Shown here one piece after another: positions 43,337 through 52,119 of a DNA stretch of 64,000 nt; the first letter of the stretch is position 1; the number at the start of each line of letters is the position of its first letter. The notes under the pieces are model-generated. The model was not told the origin of the DNA, made no database searches, and worked only from the letters and a program-made list of their open reading frames with translations. The DNA is from JAGGAG01 sp964638035 (GTDB taxonomy: Bacteria > Gemmatimonadota > Gemmatimonadetes > Gemmatimonadales > GWC2-71-9): positions 1-64,000 of the forward strand of contig CAZWXD010000008.1 of assembly GCA_964638035.1 (NCBI GenBank), written 5' to 3'. The position numbers and the translations under genes are program-made.

Positions 43337-44709
43337 GGGGCCCTCCCGCGCACCTCGGCACTGCCGAGCCGGATGTGGGGCGCACCATCGGACACCGGGA
43401 GCGCCGCCAGGCCATGGCGGTCGCACCCACCCCCCGCGTCGTGCCAACGGAAATCCCCGGCCACACGGTCCACCGCGCCCAGGAGTTCCGGGATATCCCC
43501 GGCCAGCACGACATCCTTCACCAGCTCGGCCAGCTCGCCATCACGGATCATGTAGCCATGCGCGGCCCGGAAGGCGGCGCTCACTCCCTGCTGCACGCTG
43601 CCGCTGAGGTCGCAGGCGTACACGCCAAGCTTGATGTCGCGCAGGAGGTCCTGGAACGTTCCGCTGCCATTCTGGATGTACGGATTGGTGAGGCGCGCCC
43701 CGGGCGCGTGGCGCCATGACGTCGCCCGGGCATTGCCCGTGGCGCGCTCGCCGTGCGCCGCCGCCGTTTCCCGGGTGTGCAGGCGCCCCACCATCACCCC
43801 GTGCTGCATCAGGAGGGTGTTCCCGGTCGGGGTGCCCTCGTCATCGAAGGGAAGGGTGCCGCGGAGCCCGCGCGCACTGCCATCGTCGCCGATGGTGAGC
43901 ACGGCACTCCCCAGGCGCCGGCCCGGTTCTGCGAGGCTCGCCGCCAGCGGATCATCCCGCTGGGCATCGGCCTCCGCGAGGTGCCCCACCGTGAGGTGCG
44001 CCAGCATGCCCGCCAGCCGGGGATCGAGGACCACCGGCAGGATCGCGCTGCGCACCGGCGTCGCCTCGAGGAGGCTCACCGCGCGGCGGGCCACGCTCCG
44101 CACCATCTCCTCCCGAGCGTGCACCACGCCGAACCCGCCCCGCCCACCCACCGACTCCACCGCACGCTCCACCACCCCGCCCTGTCGCGCCGTGGCTGCC
44201 ACGGCGAGGGTCACGTCGGGTCGCACCTCGAAGATGGCCGTCCCCTCGGACGTGACAAGCCACCACTCCGTGACCTCATCGCGGTAGCTGGCCCAGGTGT
44301 CGGCGATGCGCCGGTCGAAGGCATGCATCTCGCCATCGAGGTGCGCCACCAGCCGCCGCTTGTCGTCGAGCGGCACGTTCCGGGGGTCATCGGGCAGGGT
44401 GGGCTGGAGGTGCGCATCCCGGACGGGTGCCGGCGACAGCGTCACCGGCCGCACGGGGTGCGTGGCCCGGGAGAGCTCGTGCGCCAGGGCCACCTGCCGC
44501 TCCACGTCGTCGAGCCGGGGAAAGCTGGCCGCGCCCCAGCCGTGCCCCGGCGACAGGCAGCGGACGAAGCCGCCAGCCTCCCGGAAGGTGCTGGCGCCCA
44601 GGACTCGCCGTTCCCGAACGCCTACGGTCGTCACCGTGGAGCGCTCGAAGCGGATCTCGGTATATCCTGCCCTGGAACGCCGGACGGCGTCCTGCAGGCG
44701 CTCCAGCAC
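43333..44709 (-). CDS. tldD: TldD-like protein with altered HExxxH motif
   Basis: 458 residues. Family landmarks are present: LSGSVQQGVSAAF-type C-terminal region, LRGTLPFDDEGTPTGNTLLM, RLTNPYIQNGSGTFQDLLRD, and the final Cys in GGGCDRHGLAALPVSDGAPH. The zinc site, normally HExxxH in LLHEAVGHGLEGD, reads MLAHLTVGHLAEAD. Both His remain but the catalytic Glu is Leu. Metal may still bind through the two His and the C-terminal Cys, but water activation should fail. It is upstream of and coupled to the pmbA-like gene. Possible explanations are a peptide-binding non-enzyme or a diverged chemistry. Confidence 0.88.
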   Translation of the reverse strand: MLERLQDAVRRSRAGYTEIRFERSTVTTVGVRERRVLGASTFREAGGFVRCLSPGHGWGAASFPRLDDVERQVALAHELSRATHPVRPVTLSPAPVRDAHLQPTLPDDPRNVPLDDKRRLVAHLDGEMHAFDRRIADTWASYRDEVTEWWLVTSEGTAIFEVRPDVTLAVAATARQGGVVERAVESVGGRGGFGVVHAREEMVRSVARRAVSLLEATPVRSAILPVVLDPRLAGMLAHLTVGHLAEADAQRDDPLAASLAEPGRRLGSAVLTIGDDGSARGLRGTLPFDDEGTPTGNTLLMQHGVMVGRLHTRETAAAHGERATGNARATSWRHAPGARLTNPYIQNGSGTFQDLLRDIKLGVYACDLSGSVQQGVSAAFRAAHGYMIRDGELAELVKDVVLAGDIPELLGAVDRVAGDFRWHDAGGGCDRHGLAALPVSDGAPHIRLGSAEVRGRAP

Positions 44710-44720
44710 GCTGGCGTGGG

Positions 44721-45233
44721 TCAGGTGGCGAGGCGCGCGGCGTAGTCCGGCCGGACGACCAGCTCGCCGTTCTGGACGATCTCGCGGTCCCAGGGGAGGA
44801 TGATGAAGTTGTCGGTCTCGAACGCGTGGTAGTCGGGCTGGAAGGGCCCGGTGCGGAAGGACACCGCGGTGCGGGCCTCCGCGGGACGGAGTGCACGCAC
44901 CTCGTTGAGGGCCAGCCGCATGGTGTGCCCGGTGTCGCAGGTCTCGTCCACGACCAGCACGCGCCGCCCGCGGATCGACGCAGGCGGGCCCGACACCAGG
45001 ACCGGGTCACCGCCCTCGCTGGTGCGCGTCACGATCATGGAGGCGAAGTCGCACTGCAGGATGGACGCGACCACCGCGCCCGGGATCACGCCCGCCTTGG
45101 CGATCCCGAGGACCACTTCGGGCCGGTACTCGCGCGCGACCCGGAGGGCGAGCGCCCGGCAGATCTCGCCGAAGAACGCCCAATCAACAACCAGGGTGCC
45201 CTTGGGACCGGATGGTGACGCGGATTGGCGCAT
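44721..45233 (-). CDS. Phosphoribosyltransferase (Gpt/xanthine-type or related)
   Basis: 170 residues from ATG 45233. The PRPP-binding loop is RVLVVDETCDTGHTMRLALN, and the pyrophosphate loop region is VVLGIAKAGVIPGAVVASIL. The lid and base-binding parts (VSFRTGPFQPDYHAFETDNF, IILPWDREIV) fit purine phosphoribosyltransferases of the xanthine/hypoxanthine type. It converts a purine base plus PRPP to the nucleotide. The exact base cannot be told. It follows no close partner; the tldD gene lies 12 bases downstream on the same strand. Confidence 0.85.
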   Translation of the reverse strand: MRQSASPSGPKGTLVVDWAFFGEICRALALRVAREYRPEVVLGIAKAGVIPGAVVASILQCDFASMIVTRTSEGGDPVLVSGPPASIRGRRVLVVDETCDTGHTMRLALNEVRALRPAEARTAVSFRTGPFQPDYHAFETDNFIILPWDREIVQNGELVVRPDYAARLAT

Positions 45234-45274
45234 GGCGTTGGGGGCGTGGGGGAACCAGGCAACGGGCCGCTGCG

Positions 45275-45304
45275 TTGCGGCGTTCCGCGCCGCTGCACTA
45301 GAAT
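45275..45304 (+). promoter_or_regulatory. Candidate promoter of the TPR/lipoprotein pair
   Basis: TTGCGG (45275-45280), an 18-base spacer and TAGAAT (45299-45304) lie 64 bases before the TPR ATG. The -10 box matches 5 of 6 consensus bases and the -35 box is weak. Confidence 0.4.
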
Positions 45305-45367
45305 AGTACGTGATGCGGCCATCCCGTGGCCAGCCTTCCACTTGCACGCGGAGACACCGGCCGGCGC

Positions 45368-45784
45368 ATGAGCTTCTGGAAGCGGCTGTTTGGATCGCGG
45401 GACGGCGTCCTGCCCCAGCGACTCGACTACCTGAACGAGGCGCTCGCCCTCGAGCGCCAGGGTGACTACGAAGCGGCGTTGACGTCCTATCGCCTGGCGC
45501 ACCGCGACAACCCGGCCGATGCACGCATCATGCTCAACATGGCCATCGCGCTCACCAAGACGGCGCAGCCGGAGGAAGCCATCCGGATGTACCGGCGCGC
45601 CCTGGACCAGGACCCCACCCTGGGTGGCGCCCACTACGGCCTGGCCTTTCTCCTCCTCAAGCGGGGCGAGCACGAGGCCGCCGCCACGCACCTGCGCGAG
45701 TTCCTCTCCCGTCCGCCGCGCGGTGCCGACGCCGAGCGATGGGTCAGGCACGCGGAAGAGGCGCTGAGCGGGCTGGCCCGGTGA
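45368..45784 (+). CDS. Small TPR protein
   Basis: 138 residues from ATG 45368 (MSFWKRLFGSRDG, a basic amphipathic start that could touch the membrane). Three TPR units follow (LNEALALERQGDYEAALTSY, LNMAIALTKTAQPEEAIRMY, YGLAFLLLKRGEHEAAATHL). It is coupled by GTGA to the lipoprotein gene downstream. Function unknown. Confidence 0.78.
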   Translation: MSFWKRLFGSRDGVLPQRLDYLNEALALERQGDYEAALTSYRLAHRDNPADARIMLNMAIALTKTAQPEEAIRMYRRALDQDPTLGGAHYGLAFLLLKRGEHEAAATHLREFLSRPPRGADAERWVRHAEEALSGLAR

Positions 45785-46494
45785 CGGCGCGCTGGCTGGC
45801 CGTGGCGAGCGTCGTGGCGCTGGCGCTCGCCTGCAGCAACCTGAACGAGCTGGCCGATGGCGTCATCGCGCTCGAGGTGCGCCCGCCCAACCCGCGCGTC
45901 CTCGACTACGGGGACACGGCACACTTCGTGGTCATCCCACGCAACCAGGCCGGCGACAGCGTGGCCGCTGACGTGCGCTGGCGGACGCCGGACGACTCCG
46001 TCATCACCATTGTGGACTCGCTCGTGGGCCTCGTGGTGGGTGACCGGCCGGGCGTGGGCGGGCGGGTGCAAGCGGTGCTCGGCGACTATCGCACCGGCCT
46101 CGACTCGGTCACGTTCCAGGTTCGCGCCGACACCATTGTCCTGGTCGAGCCCTCCATCGACACGGTGCTCGCGGACGAGACCGCCTCGGATTCCCTGACG
46201 GCGCGCCTCGAGTCGCTCGACCCCGCCGGGGTGCTGGCCGGGCGCCCGGTCATCTACACCGTGGTCGAGCCGGTGTTCGCCACCGCGGCCGACCGCACGG
46301 TGGAGTTTGCCAACGCTGCCGTGGTGGACACCGTCCTGACCGGCCCGGGCGGGACGCCGTCGCCATTCGTCACGCTGCGCCGCCGCACTGGCGTCGCGGC
46401 CCCTGACTCGGCGATCGTTGAGGTGCGGGCCGCACAGGCGCTGGGCGCGCCGGTGCCGGGCTCGGGACAGCGCTTTGTGGTGCACTTCGAGTAG
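45781..46494 (+). CDS. Lipoprotein with Ig-like repeats
   Basis: 237 residues from GTG 45781, overlapping the TPR stop. The signal TARWLAVASVVALALAC followed by Ser is a lipobox. The rest is all-beta with two or three Ig-like (Big-type) repeats (VIALEVRPPNPRVLDYGDTA, VRADTIVLVEPSIDTVLADE). Pro/Asp/Val-rich strands like these are usual in cell-surface lipoproteins of this group. No binding site is evident. Confidence 0.7.
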   Translation: MTARWLAVASVVALALACSNLNELADGVIALEVRPPNPRVLDYGDTAHFVVIPRNQAGDSVAADVRWRTPDDSVITIVDSLVGLVVGDRPGVGGRVQAVLGDYRTGLDSVTFQVRADTIVLVEPSIDTVLADETASDSLTARLESLDPAGVLAGRPVIYTVVEPVFATAADRTVEFANAAVVDTVLTGPGGTPSPFVTLRRRTGVAAPDSAIVEVRAAQALGAPVPGSGQRFVVHFE

Positions 46495-46541
46495 CGGCAG
46501 TCCGTGACGCGACGACCACGCCCACCTGGAGCGACGGGACC

Positions 46542-48350
46542 ATGACACCCTCCGCCCACGCGCCGGCCACCCTGAACGCCCTGTTCCTCGACGCGATGGC
46601 GCGCTTCCGGGATCGCCCGGTGGCGATGCGATGGAAGCCCGGGGCCGCGTGGGTGGACATCTCCTACCGGGAGCTGCTCGACCGGGTGCGGGCCGTGAGC
46701 CTGGCGCTCGCCAACATGGGCATCCGCCGGGGAGACCGGGTGGCGATCCTGTCGGAGAACCGGCCGCAGTGGGCCATCGCCGACTATGCCTCCCTCCTGC
46801 TGGGCGCGCTCGACGTCCCGGTCTACCCGACCCTGCCCGCCAGCCACATCGAGTACATCCTCAAGGACTCGGGCGCGCTCGCCATCTTCGTGTCCACCCG
46901 GGTCCAGCTGGACAAGGTCCAGGAGATCCGGGCGCGGCTCCCGGAGATGAAGGTGATCGTGTTCGATGCGGCCCTGGCGGGGCCCGGCGTCATCTCGTTC
47001 GATGCGTTCGAGGCGAGCGGCCGGCAGATGCAGGATGCCGGCTGGGAGGCACGCGCCCGCGAGGCACAGGCTGGCGATGTGGCCACCATCATCTACACCT
47101 CGGGCACCACCGGCGACCCCAAGGGCGTGATGCTGACGCATGGCAACATCACCAGCAACGTCGTGGCGGGCCTGCAGCGGATCCCGGTGCAGGAGAGCCC
47201 CGACCAGCAGGAGTGCCTCTCCTTCCTGCCGCTCTCCCACATCTTCGAGCGGATGGCCGGCCACTACCTCATGCTGCATGCCGGGGTCATCATCAACTAT
47301 GCCGGCAGCATCGAGACCGTCTCCACCGACATGGGTGAGGTCCGGCCTACGCTCATGTGTGCGGTGCCGCGACTGTATGAGAAGATCTATGCCCGCGTGC
47401 AGGAGAACGCGATGGCCGGGTCGCCCATCAAGCAGAAGATCTTCTTCTGGGCCAAGGGCGTGGGCGAGGCCGCGGCCGACCTGCAGCTGGCCGGCAAGGC
47501 GCTGCCGCTGAGCCTCGCGGTGCACCGGGCCATCGCCGACCGCCTGGTCTTCTCCAAGCTCCGCGCCCGGACGGGCGGCCGGCTGCGCTTCTTCGTCTCC
47601 GGTGGCGCGCCCCTCAACGCCGACATCGCCCGCTTCTTCTTCGCGGCCGGCCTGCCGGTCCTCGAGGGATACGGGCTCACCGAGACGTCACCCGTGATCA
47701 CGGTCAACACCTTCGAGGACCTCAAGCTCGGCACGGTGGGCAAGCCGCTGCCCGGCGTGGAGGTGCAGATCGCTGCCGATGGCGAGATCCTGACACGCGG
47801 GCCGCACGTCATGAAGGGCTACTTCAACAAGCCCGAGGCCACCCGGGAGGTGCTCGATCCCGACGGCTGGCTCCACACGGGGGACGTGGGCGAGGTCGAC
47901 GCCCAGGGCTTTCTCCGCATCACCGACCGGAAGAAGGACCTCATCGTGACGGCGGGCGGGAAGAACATCGCGCCCCAGCCCATCGAGCTGGCGGTGAAGA
48001 CGAGCAAGTGGGTGCTCAACGTGGTCATGCTGGGCGACAAGCGCCCCTTCCCCATCATGCTCGTGGTGCCCAACCTGCCGCTGCTCCGGGAATGGGCCGC
48101 GCGCCACAACTACACCTACATCAACGACGACGCGCTCCTGGCGCGGGTGGAGACGAACGAAAAGATGGAGCGGGAGGTCACCTCACTCCTGGGAGACTTT
48201 GCCCACTATGAGGTGCCCAAGAAGTTCGTGCTCATCAAGGAGGACTTCAGCATCGAGAAGGGCGAACTCACCCCCAAGCTGAGCGTGCGGCGCAAGGTGG
48301 TGGAGGAACGGTACCGGCCGCAGATCGAGGAGGCGTACCGCCCGGCCTGA
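46542..48350 (+). CDS. Long-chain acyl-CoA synthetase (AMP-forming)
   Basis: 602 residues. It activates a fatty acid with ATP and CoA, through an acyl-AMP. Motifs: IIYTSGTTGDPKGVMLTHGN (P-loop, about residue 180), SFLPLSHIFERMAGHYLM, FFVSGGAPLNADIARFFFAA, GYGLTETSPVITVN, GWLHTGDVGEVDAQGFLRIT then DRKKDLIVTAGGKNIAPQPI. This is the bacterial FAA1/FadD15-like group of long proteins. ATG 46542 follows the lipoprotein gene by 47 bases. It converges with ndh, 4 bases apart. Confidence 0.93.
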   Translation: MTPSAHAPATLNALFLDAMARFRDRPVAMRWKPGAAWVDISYRELLDRVRAVSLALANMGIRRGDRVAILSENRPQWAIADYASLLLGALDVPVYPTLPASHIEYILKDSGALAIFVSTRVQLDKVQEIRARLPEMKVIVFDAALAGPGVISFDAFEASGRQMQDAGWEARAREAQAGDVATIIYTSGTTGDPKGVMLTHGNITSNVVAGLQRIPVQESPDQQECLSFLPLSHIFERMAGHYLMLHAGVIINYAGSIETVSTDMGEVRPTLMCAVPRLYEKIYARVQENAMAGSPIKQKIFFWAKGVGEAAADLQLAGKALPLSLAVHRAIADRLVFSKLRARTGGRLRFFVSGGAPLNADIARFFFAAGLPVLEGYGLTETSPVITVNTFEDLKLGTVGKPLPGVEVQIAADGEILTRGPHVMKGYFNKPEATREVLDPDGWLHTGDVGEVDAQGFLRITDRKKDLIVTAGGKNIAPQPIELAVKTSKWVLNVVMLGDKRPFPIMLVVPNLPLLREWAARHNYTYINDDALLARVETNEKMEREVTSLLGDFAHYEVPKKFVLIKEDFSIEKGELTPKLSVRRKVVEERYRPQIEEAYRPA

Positions 48351-48354
48351 AGGT

Positions 48355-49647
48355 TCACCGGCCAGGGGGCACCGGGGGTGGCTGACGCGGGGGCGGCGGC
48401 GAACCAATGATGCGGGCGCCCTTGGCGTACCAGAAGTACAGCCAGCCCCACTGGATCATGACGAGGAAGCGGTTGCGGAAGCCCACCAGGTGCGCGATGT
48501 GGACCAGCGCCCAGATGAGCCAGGCCACGAACCCGCCAAACTGCAGTCGCCAGATGCTGGCCACGGCACGTCCACGGCCGATCACCGCCATGCTGCCCAG
48601 GTCGTTGTAGCGGAAGGGCACGCGCGCCCGGCCCTCGAGGTCGCGCCTGATCGCATCGGCCACATGGCGACCCATCTGCATGGCTCCCTGCGCCACCCCC
48701 GGGACGGTCCCCATCCGCTCGTCGGCCAGACTGGCGGCATCCCCGATCACGAAGAGATCGCGGTGGCCCGGCACGGCGCAATCAGGCCCCACCACGACCC
48801 GGCCCGCACGGTCGAGCGGCACGCCGAGGCGCTGGAGCAGCGCCGGCGCGCGCATGCCGGCACACCAGATCACGGCGGCGGCGGGAATGTTCTCGCCGGC
48901 CGCGACCACCACCCCGGGCTGGAGGTCCTCCACCAGGGCGTTCTCCCGGACCTCCACGCCGAGGTCGGCGAGGCAGCGCCGGGCGTAGGCGCCCAGGCGC
49001 TCGGGATAGGTGGGGAGGATGCGTGGCCCGCCCTCGATGAGGATGACGCGCGCATCGCGCGGGTCGATGTTACGGAAGTCACGTGTCAGGGTGTAGCGTC
49101 GCAACTCCGCAATGATGCCGGCCATCTCCACGCCGCTCGGACCGCCACCGACCACCACGAAGGTGAGTTCCCTGGCCCGACGGGCGCTGTCACCCTCGTT
49201 CTCCGCCTTCTCGAACGCCAGCAGCACCCGGCGCCGGATGTCCAGGGCATCATCGAGCGCCTTGAGCCCCGGCGCCAGGGGTTCCCACGCGACCTCGTGG
49301 CCGAAGTACGACGTCTCCACGCCCGGCGCCAGGATGCAGTAGTCGTAGGACAGGCTGGCGCCATCGGCGAGGCACAGCGTACGCTTCCCGGCATCCACCT
49401 CGCGCACCTCACCCAGGCGCACCTCGAGGTGCCGGTTGCGGTGCAGCGCCGAGCGGATCGGGAAGGCGATGTCGGAGGGGGTGAGTGCGGCGCCCGCCAC
49501 CTCGTAGAGCATGGGCTGGAAGAGGTGGTAGTTCTGCCGGTCGATCACGGTGATGCGCACGGGAACCCGGAGCAGCGCCCGGGCGGCGTACAGGCCCCCG
49601 AAGCCGCAGCCGACAATCACCACGTGTGGACGAGCCTGCGTGTCCAT
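48355..49647 (-). CDS. ndh: Type II NADH dehydrogenase (non-proton-pumping)
   Basis: 430 residues from ATG 49647. The FAD site is VVIVGCGFGGLYAARAL and the NADH site is FVVVGGGPSGVEMAGIIAEL. YHLFQPMLYEVAGAALTPSD and LFVIGDAASLADERMGTVPG then VAQGAMQMGRHVADAI are hallmark NDH-2 stretches. The C-terminal amphipathic/hydrophobic region (FGGFVAWLIWALVHIAHLVG) anchors it to the inner membrane. It feeds electrons from NADH to the quinone pool without pumping protons. That pool could also supply the cytochrome conduit, but the two are not linked genetically. Confidence 0.94.
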   Translation of the reverse strand: MDTQARPHVVIVGCGFGGLYAARALLRVPVRITVIDRQNYHLFQPMLYEVAGAALTPSDIAFPIRSALHRNRHLEVRLGEVREVDAGKRTLCLADGASLSYDYCILAPGVETSYFGHEVAWEPLAPGLKALDDALDIRRRVLLAFEKAENEGDSARRARELTFVVVGGGPSGVEMAGIIAELRRYTLTRDFRNIDPRDARVILIEGGPRILPTYPERLGAYARRCLADLGVEVRENALVEDLQPGVVVAAGENIPAAAVIWCAGMRAPALLQRLGVPLDRAGRVVVGPDCAVPGHRDLFVIGDAASLADERMGTVPGVAQGAMQMGRHVADAIRRDLEGRARVPFRYNDLGSMAVIGRGRAVASIWRLQFGGFVAWLIWALVHIAHLVGFRNRFLVMIQWGWLYFWYAKGARIIGSPPPPRQPPPVPPGR

Positions 49648-49731
49648 GTGCTGTCCCTGTCCGTGCGGTTCCCGTGCCCGCGTGCGTGCACCCCGAAATT
49701 CGGCTGCTGCCGCCACGCGTGCAAGGCAGCC

Positions 49732-50322
49732 TCAGCGCGCGGGTTTCACGCCCACCCACCAGCCGCCAGCCTCGCCGGCGATGTCGAGGCCTGGCAGGCC
49801 TGGCGGTGGCCCCTCACCAACCACGCGCAGGCCGGGCAGCACCACGCGCGCCGCCTCCGCCACCCACTGGGGATCCGCACCGGCCGCGCCTCCCAGCACC
49901 ACGCCACGCATCGACGAGCGCTTGAGGGGGAGCATCCCTCCCCGGACCACGCTCACCGCGGCCGTGTCGGCCACGTCGCGCGGCGGGTTCACCAGGACCA
50001 CAGCCACACCGGGCAGCGCCCGCATCACCGCGGCCCAGCGCGCCCCCGCCGCCCCAACCAGGACCACGAACCCACCCGGTCCGGCAATGCCGAGCAGCAC
50101 CGTCATCGCCTCGCCGTCGAGGGCGACCTCGCCCGTGGCCGTCACCGGCCCGTCACCCAGGTCAAGGACGCCATCCCGCACCTGCAGGATGCGCCCGCAC
50201 GCGGGGCATCCCAGCGTCCCGGAGCGCACCGAGCGCTGCTGCACGTCATCCGGCAGGAGGACGAGGTAGCCCTCCTCGTGCGGCGCGGGGCAGCGAAGGT
50301 GGTCGGTGAGTTCGATGAACAT
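49732..50322 (-). CDS. Trm112-like zinc-ribbon protein with C-terminal Rossmann-like part
   Basis: 196 residues from ATG 50322. The N-terminal 55 residues look like a Trm112p/YcaR fold (IELTDHLRCPAPHEEGYLVL, SGTLGCPACGRILQVRDGVL) though only the CPAC pair is a clean CxxC. The rest (VLLGIAGPGGFVVLVGAAGA, GVAVVLVNPPRDVADTAAVS, MLPLKRSSMRGVVLGGAAGA) has the strand-turn pattern of a Rossmann domain without a clear methyltransferase acidic residue. Trm112 proteins partner methyltransferases, so a degenerate fused methyltransferase is possible. Uncertain. Confidence 0.5.
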   Translation of the reverse strand: MFIELTDHLRCPAPHEEGYLVLLPDDVQQRSVRSGTLGCPACGRILQVRDGVLDLGDGPVTATGEVALDGEAMTVLLGIAGPGGFVVLVGAAGARWAAVMRALPGVAVVLVNPPRDVADTAAVSVVRGGMLPLKRSSMRGVVLGGAAGADPQWVAEAARVVLPGLRVVGEGPPPGLPGLDIAGEAGGWWVGVKPAR

Positions 50323-50366
50323 GGGTGTGTCCGGGCGTTCGGGTGCTCGACGGAGCCTGGACGCCC

Positions 50367-51059
50367 CTACGTTGCCCCCAGCCGGAGCCAATCCACGTGC
50401 ACGTGCGCCGGCCGGGTGGCCACCCAGGTGATGGCATCCGCCACGTCGGCAGGCTGGAGCATGTCGGCACGGTTGGGAAGGCCGGGCGTGCCATCGGGAT
50501 CGACGTCGTCCCAGATGGTGGTGTCGGTCGCGCCCGGGGACACCAGGCTGACCCGCACCCCGCTGCCGCGATACTCGGCCACCAGGGTCTCGTGCAGGCC
50601 GCGGAGGCCGTACTTGCTGGCGGCGTAGGCGCTGTTTCCGGCCAGGCCCAGGTGATCGGCAATGCTGCCCACTTGCACGAACACGCCGCGGCCGGCGGCG
50701 CGCATGGCCGGCAGGAAGGTGTGCGCCACCAGGAACGGCCCGCGCAGGTTGGCATCGAGCTGGGCGTCGAACGCTGCCGGGGTGGTGTCCTCCAGCGCAC
50801 CCATGCTGAAGGCGCCCGCGTTTGACACCACGATGTGCGGAGGACCGAGTTCCGCGAGCAGCGCCATGAGTGTGCCCTCGGCGGCCGGCGCGGTGAGGTC
50901 GCAGCGCACGTCGAGCTGGCGGTGGTGCTCCCCGTGGGTGAGCCCGCGGGCAATCCGCACCACGTGGGCGCCGAGCGCCTGCAGCCGCGAGGCCACCGCC
51001 GCACCAATGCCACGCGAGGCCCCGGTCACCACGGCGAGCTGGCCGGCGAGGACGGTCAT
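50367..51059 (-). CDS. Short-chain dehydrogenase/reductase (possible sepiapterin-reductase role)
   Basis: 230 residues. NAD(P)-binding TGASRGIGAA, catalytic Ser in VQVGSIADHLGL and YAASK (Tyr-x-x-x-Lys) are all in place. ATG 51059 overlaps the folE stop (ATGA), and folE overlaps a PTPS gene. In tetrahydrobiopterin synthesis the third enzyme, sepiapterin reductase, is an SDR, so this gene is the natural candidate. SDR substrate cannot be read from sequence. A general reductase is the alternative. Confidence 0.85.
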   Translation of the reverse strand: MTVLAGQLAVVTGASRGIGAAVASRLQALGAHVVRIARGLTHGEHHRQLDVRCDLTAPAAEGTLMALLAELGPPHIVVSNAGAFSMGALEDTTPAAFDAQLDANLRGPFLVAHTFLPAMRAAGRGVFVQVGSIADHLGLAGNSAYAASKYGLRGLHETLVAEYRGSGVRVSLVSPGATDTTIWDDVDPDGTPGLPNRADMLQPADVADAITWVATRPAHVHVDWLRLGAT

Positions 51060-51640
51060 ACCGCCGAGTTCGCGTGCGTCAGCCGGAGGAACTCGTCGCG
51101 CGTGCGCGGGTCGTTGCGGAAGATGCCGCGAACGGCGCTGGTGACGGTGCGCGACCCCTGCTTCTGCACCCCCCGCATCATCATGCAGAGGTGCGCCGCC
51201 TCGATGACGACACCCACCCCGCTTGGCTGCAGGGCGTCCATGATGGCATCGGCCACCTGGTCGGTGAGCCGCTCCTGTACCTGGAGGCGGCGGGCGAAGA
51301 CGTCCACGATGCGGGCCGCCTTGGAGAGCCCCATGATCCGGCCGTGCGGGATGTACGCCACGTGCGCCTTGCCGTAGAACGGCAGCATGTGGTGCTCGCA
51401 GAGCGAGTAGAACTCGATGTCCCGCACCAGGATCATGCTCTCGTGCGGTTCCTCGAAGAGCGCCTCCCCGATGGCATCTTCCACGGTCTGGCCGTAGCCC
51501 GTGGTGAGGAAGCGGAGGGCGGCCTCGACCCGGTCGGGTGTGCGCACCAGGCCGTCGCGCGACGGGTCCTCCCCCAGCTCCTGGAGGATGCCCCGGACGT
51601 GCGCTGCGATCGCTCCCTCACCCGCCGGCGTAGTCGACAT
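51056..51640 (-). CDS. folE: GTP cyclohydrolase I
   Basis: 194 residues from ATG 51640. It makes 7,8-dihydroneopterin triphosphate from GTP, the first step towards folate, biopterin or queuosine. Zinc and catalytic residues: SLCEHHMLPFYGKAHVAYIP (Cys, His), the second Cys in AAHLCMMMRGVQKQGSRTVT, and IMGLSKAARIVDVFARRLQV. Family type IA. It overlaps PTPS upstream by 23 bases and the SDR gene downstream by 4. Confidence 0.96.
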   Translation of the reverse strand: MSTTPAGEGAIAAHVRGILQELGEDPSRDGLVRTPDRVEAALRFLTTGYGQTVEDAIGEALFEEPHESMILVRDIEFYSLCEHHMLPFYGKAHVAYIPHGRIMGLSKAARIVDVFARRLQVQERLTDQVADAIMDALQPSGVGVVIEAAHLCMMMRGVQKQGSRTVTSAVRGIFRNDPRTRDEFLRLTHANSAV

Positions 51641-52031
51641 AGTTCCTCGGTGTCTCCCAGAGGCGAACACTGAGCGCGAGCGAACCGGGCAGTGCGGCCC
51701 GGAGTTCGCGCCAGATCACGATGGCCAGGTTCTCCGACGACGGGATGACAGTGGCGAACCAGGGCACATCCAGGTTGAGGTTCCGGTGGTCGAGGTGCCG
51801 GAGCACCCGTTCCTCCGCCACCTGCTTGAGGTGGTTCAGGTCCATCACATAGCCGGACTCGGGCGCGACCTCGCCCTCGACGCTGATGTCGAGCTCGTAG
51901 TTGTGGCCGTGGAAGTTGGTGTTGGCGCAGGGGCCATAGGTGGCCTGGTTCCAGGCCTCGGGCATGGCCGCGTTGTACAGGCGGTGCGCCGCATTGAAGT
52001 GCACGCGACGAGTCACGCGGCATCTCGGCAT
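51618..52031 (-). CDS. 6-pyruvoyl-tetrahydropterin synthase / QueD family
   Basis: 137 residues. Zinc ligands: HFNAAH and NFHGHNYELD. The catalytic Cys is in GPCANTNFHGHNY, i.e. Cys-x5-HGH as in animal-type PTPS, whereas QueD has Cys-x3-HGH. VMDLNHLKQVAEERVLRHLD then HRNLN and PSSENLAIVIW complete the fold. The ATG at 52031 is used; a GTG five codons later is possible. The spacing and the folE-SDR context favour tetrahydrobiopterin synthesis, while the preQ0 route stays possible. An intrinsic terminator lies about 50 bases upstream on the same strand. Confidence 0.88.
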   Translation of the reverse strand: MPRCRVTRRVHFNAAHRLYNAAMPEAWNQATYGPCANTNFHGHNYELDISVEGEVAPESGYVMDLNHLKQVAEERVLRHLDHRNLNLDVPWFATVIPSSENLAIVIWRELRAALPGSLALSVRLWETPRNYVDYAGG

Positions 52032-52082
52032 GGAGCAGCCCCGGTTCAGGTCGCCCTGGCACCCACCTGGCGCCGCGGGTAG

Positions 52083-52119
52083 GAAAACAAGCGCCGGCTC
52101 GCATTCCGGAGCCGGCGCT
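52083..52119 (-). terminator. Intrinsic terminator (minus strand) ending the candidate RNA
   Basis: A 10-bp stem AGCGCCGGCT/AGCCGGCGCT (52090-52119, 10-base loop) is followed on the minus strand by TGTTTTCC. It lies between the candidate RNA and the PTPS ATG. It could simply end the RNA, or act as an attenuator for the pterin genes. Confidence 0.7.

Noticed and set aside
48351..48354. Missing terminator or hidden gene between the convergent acyl-CoA ligase and ndh genes
   Set aside because: Only four bases separate the stops, and no clear hairpin is seen, so nothing can be supported there.
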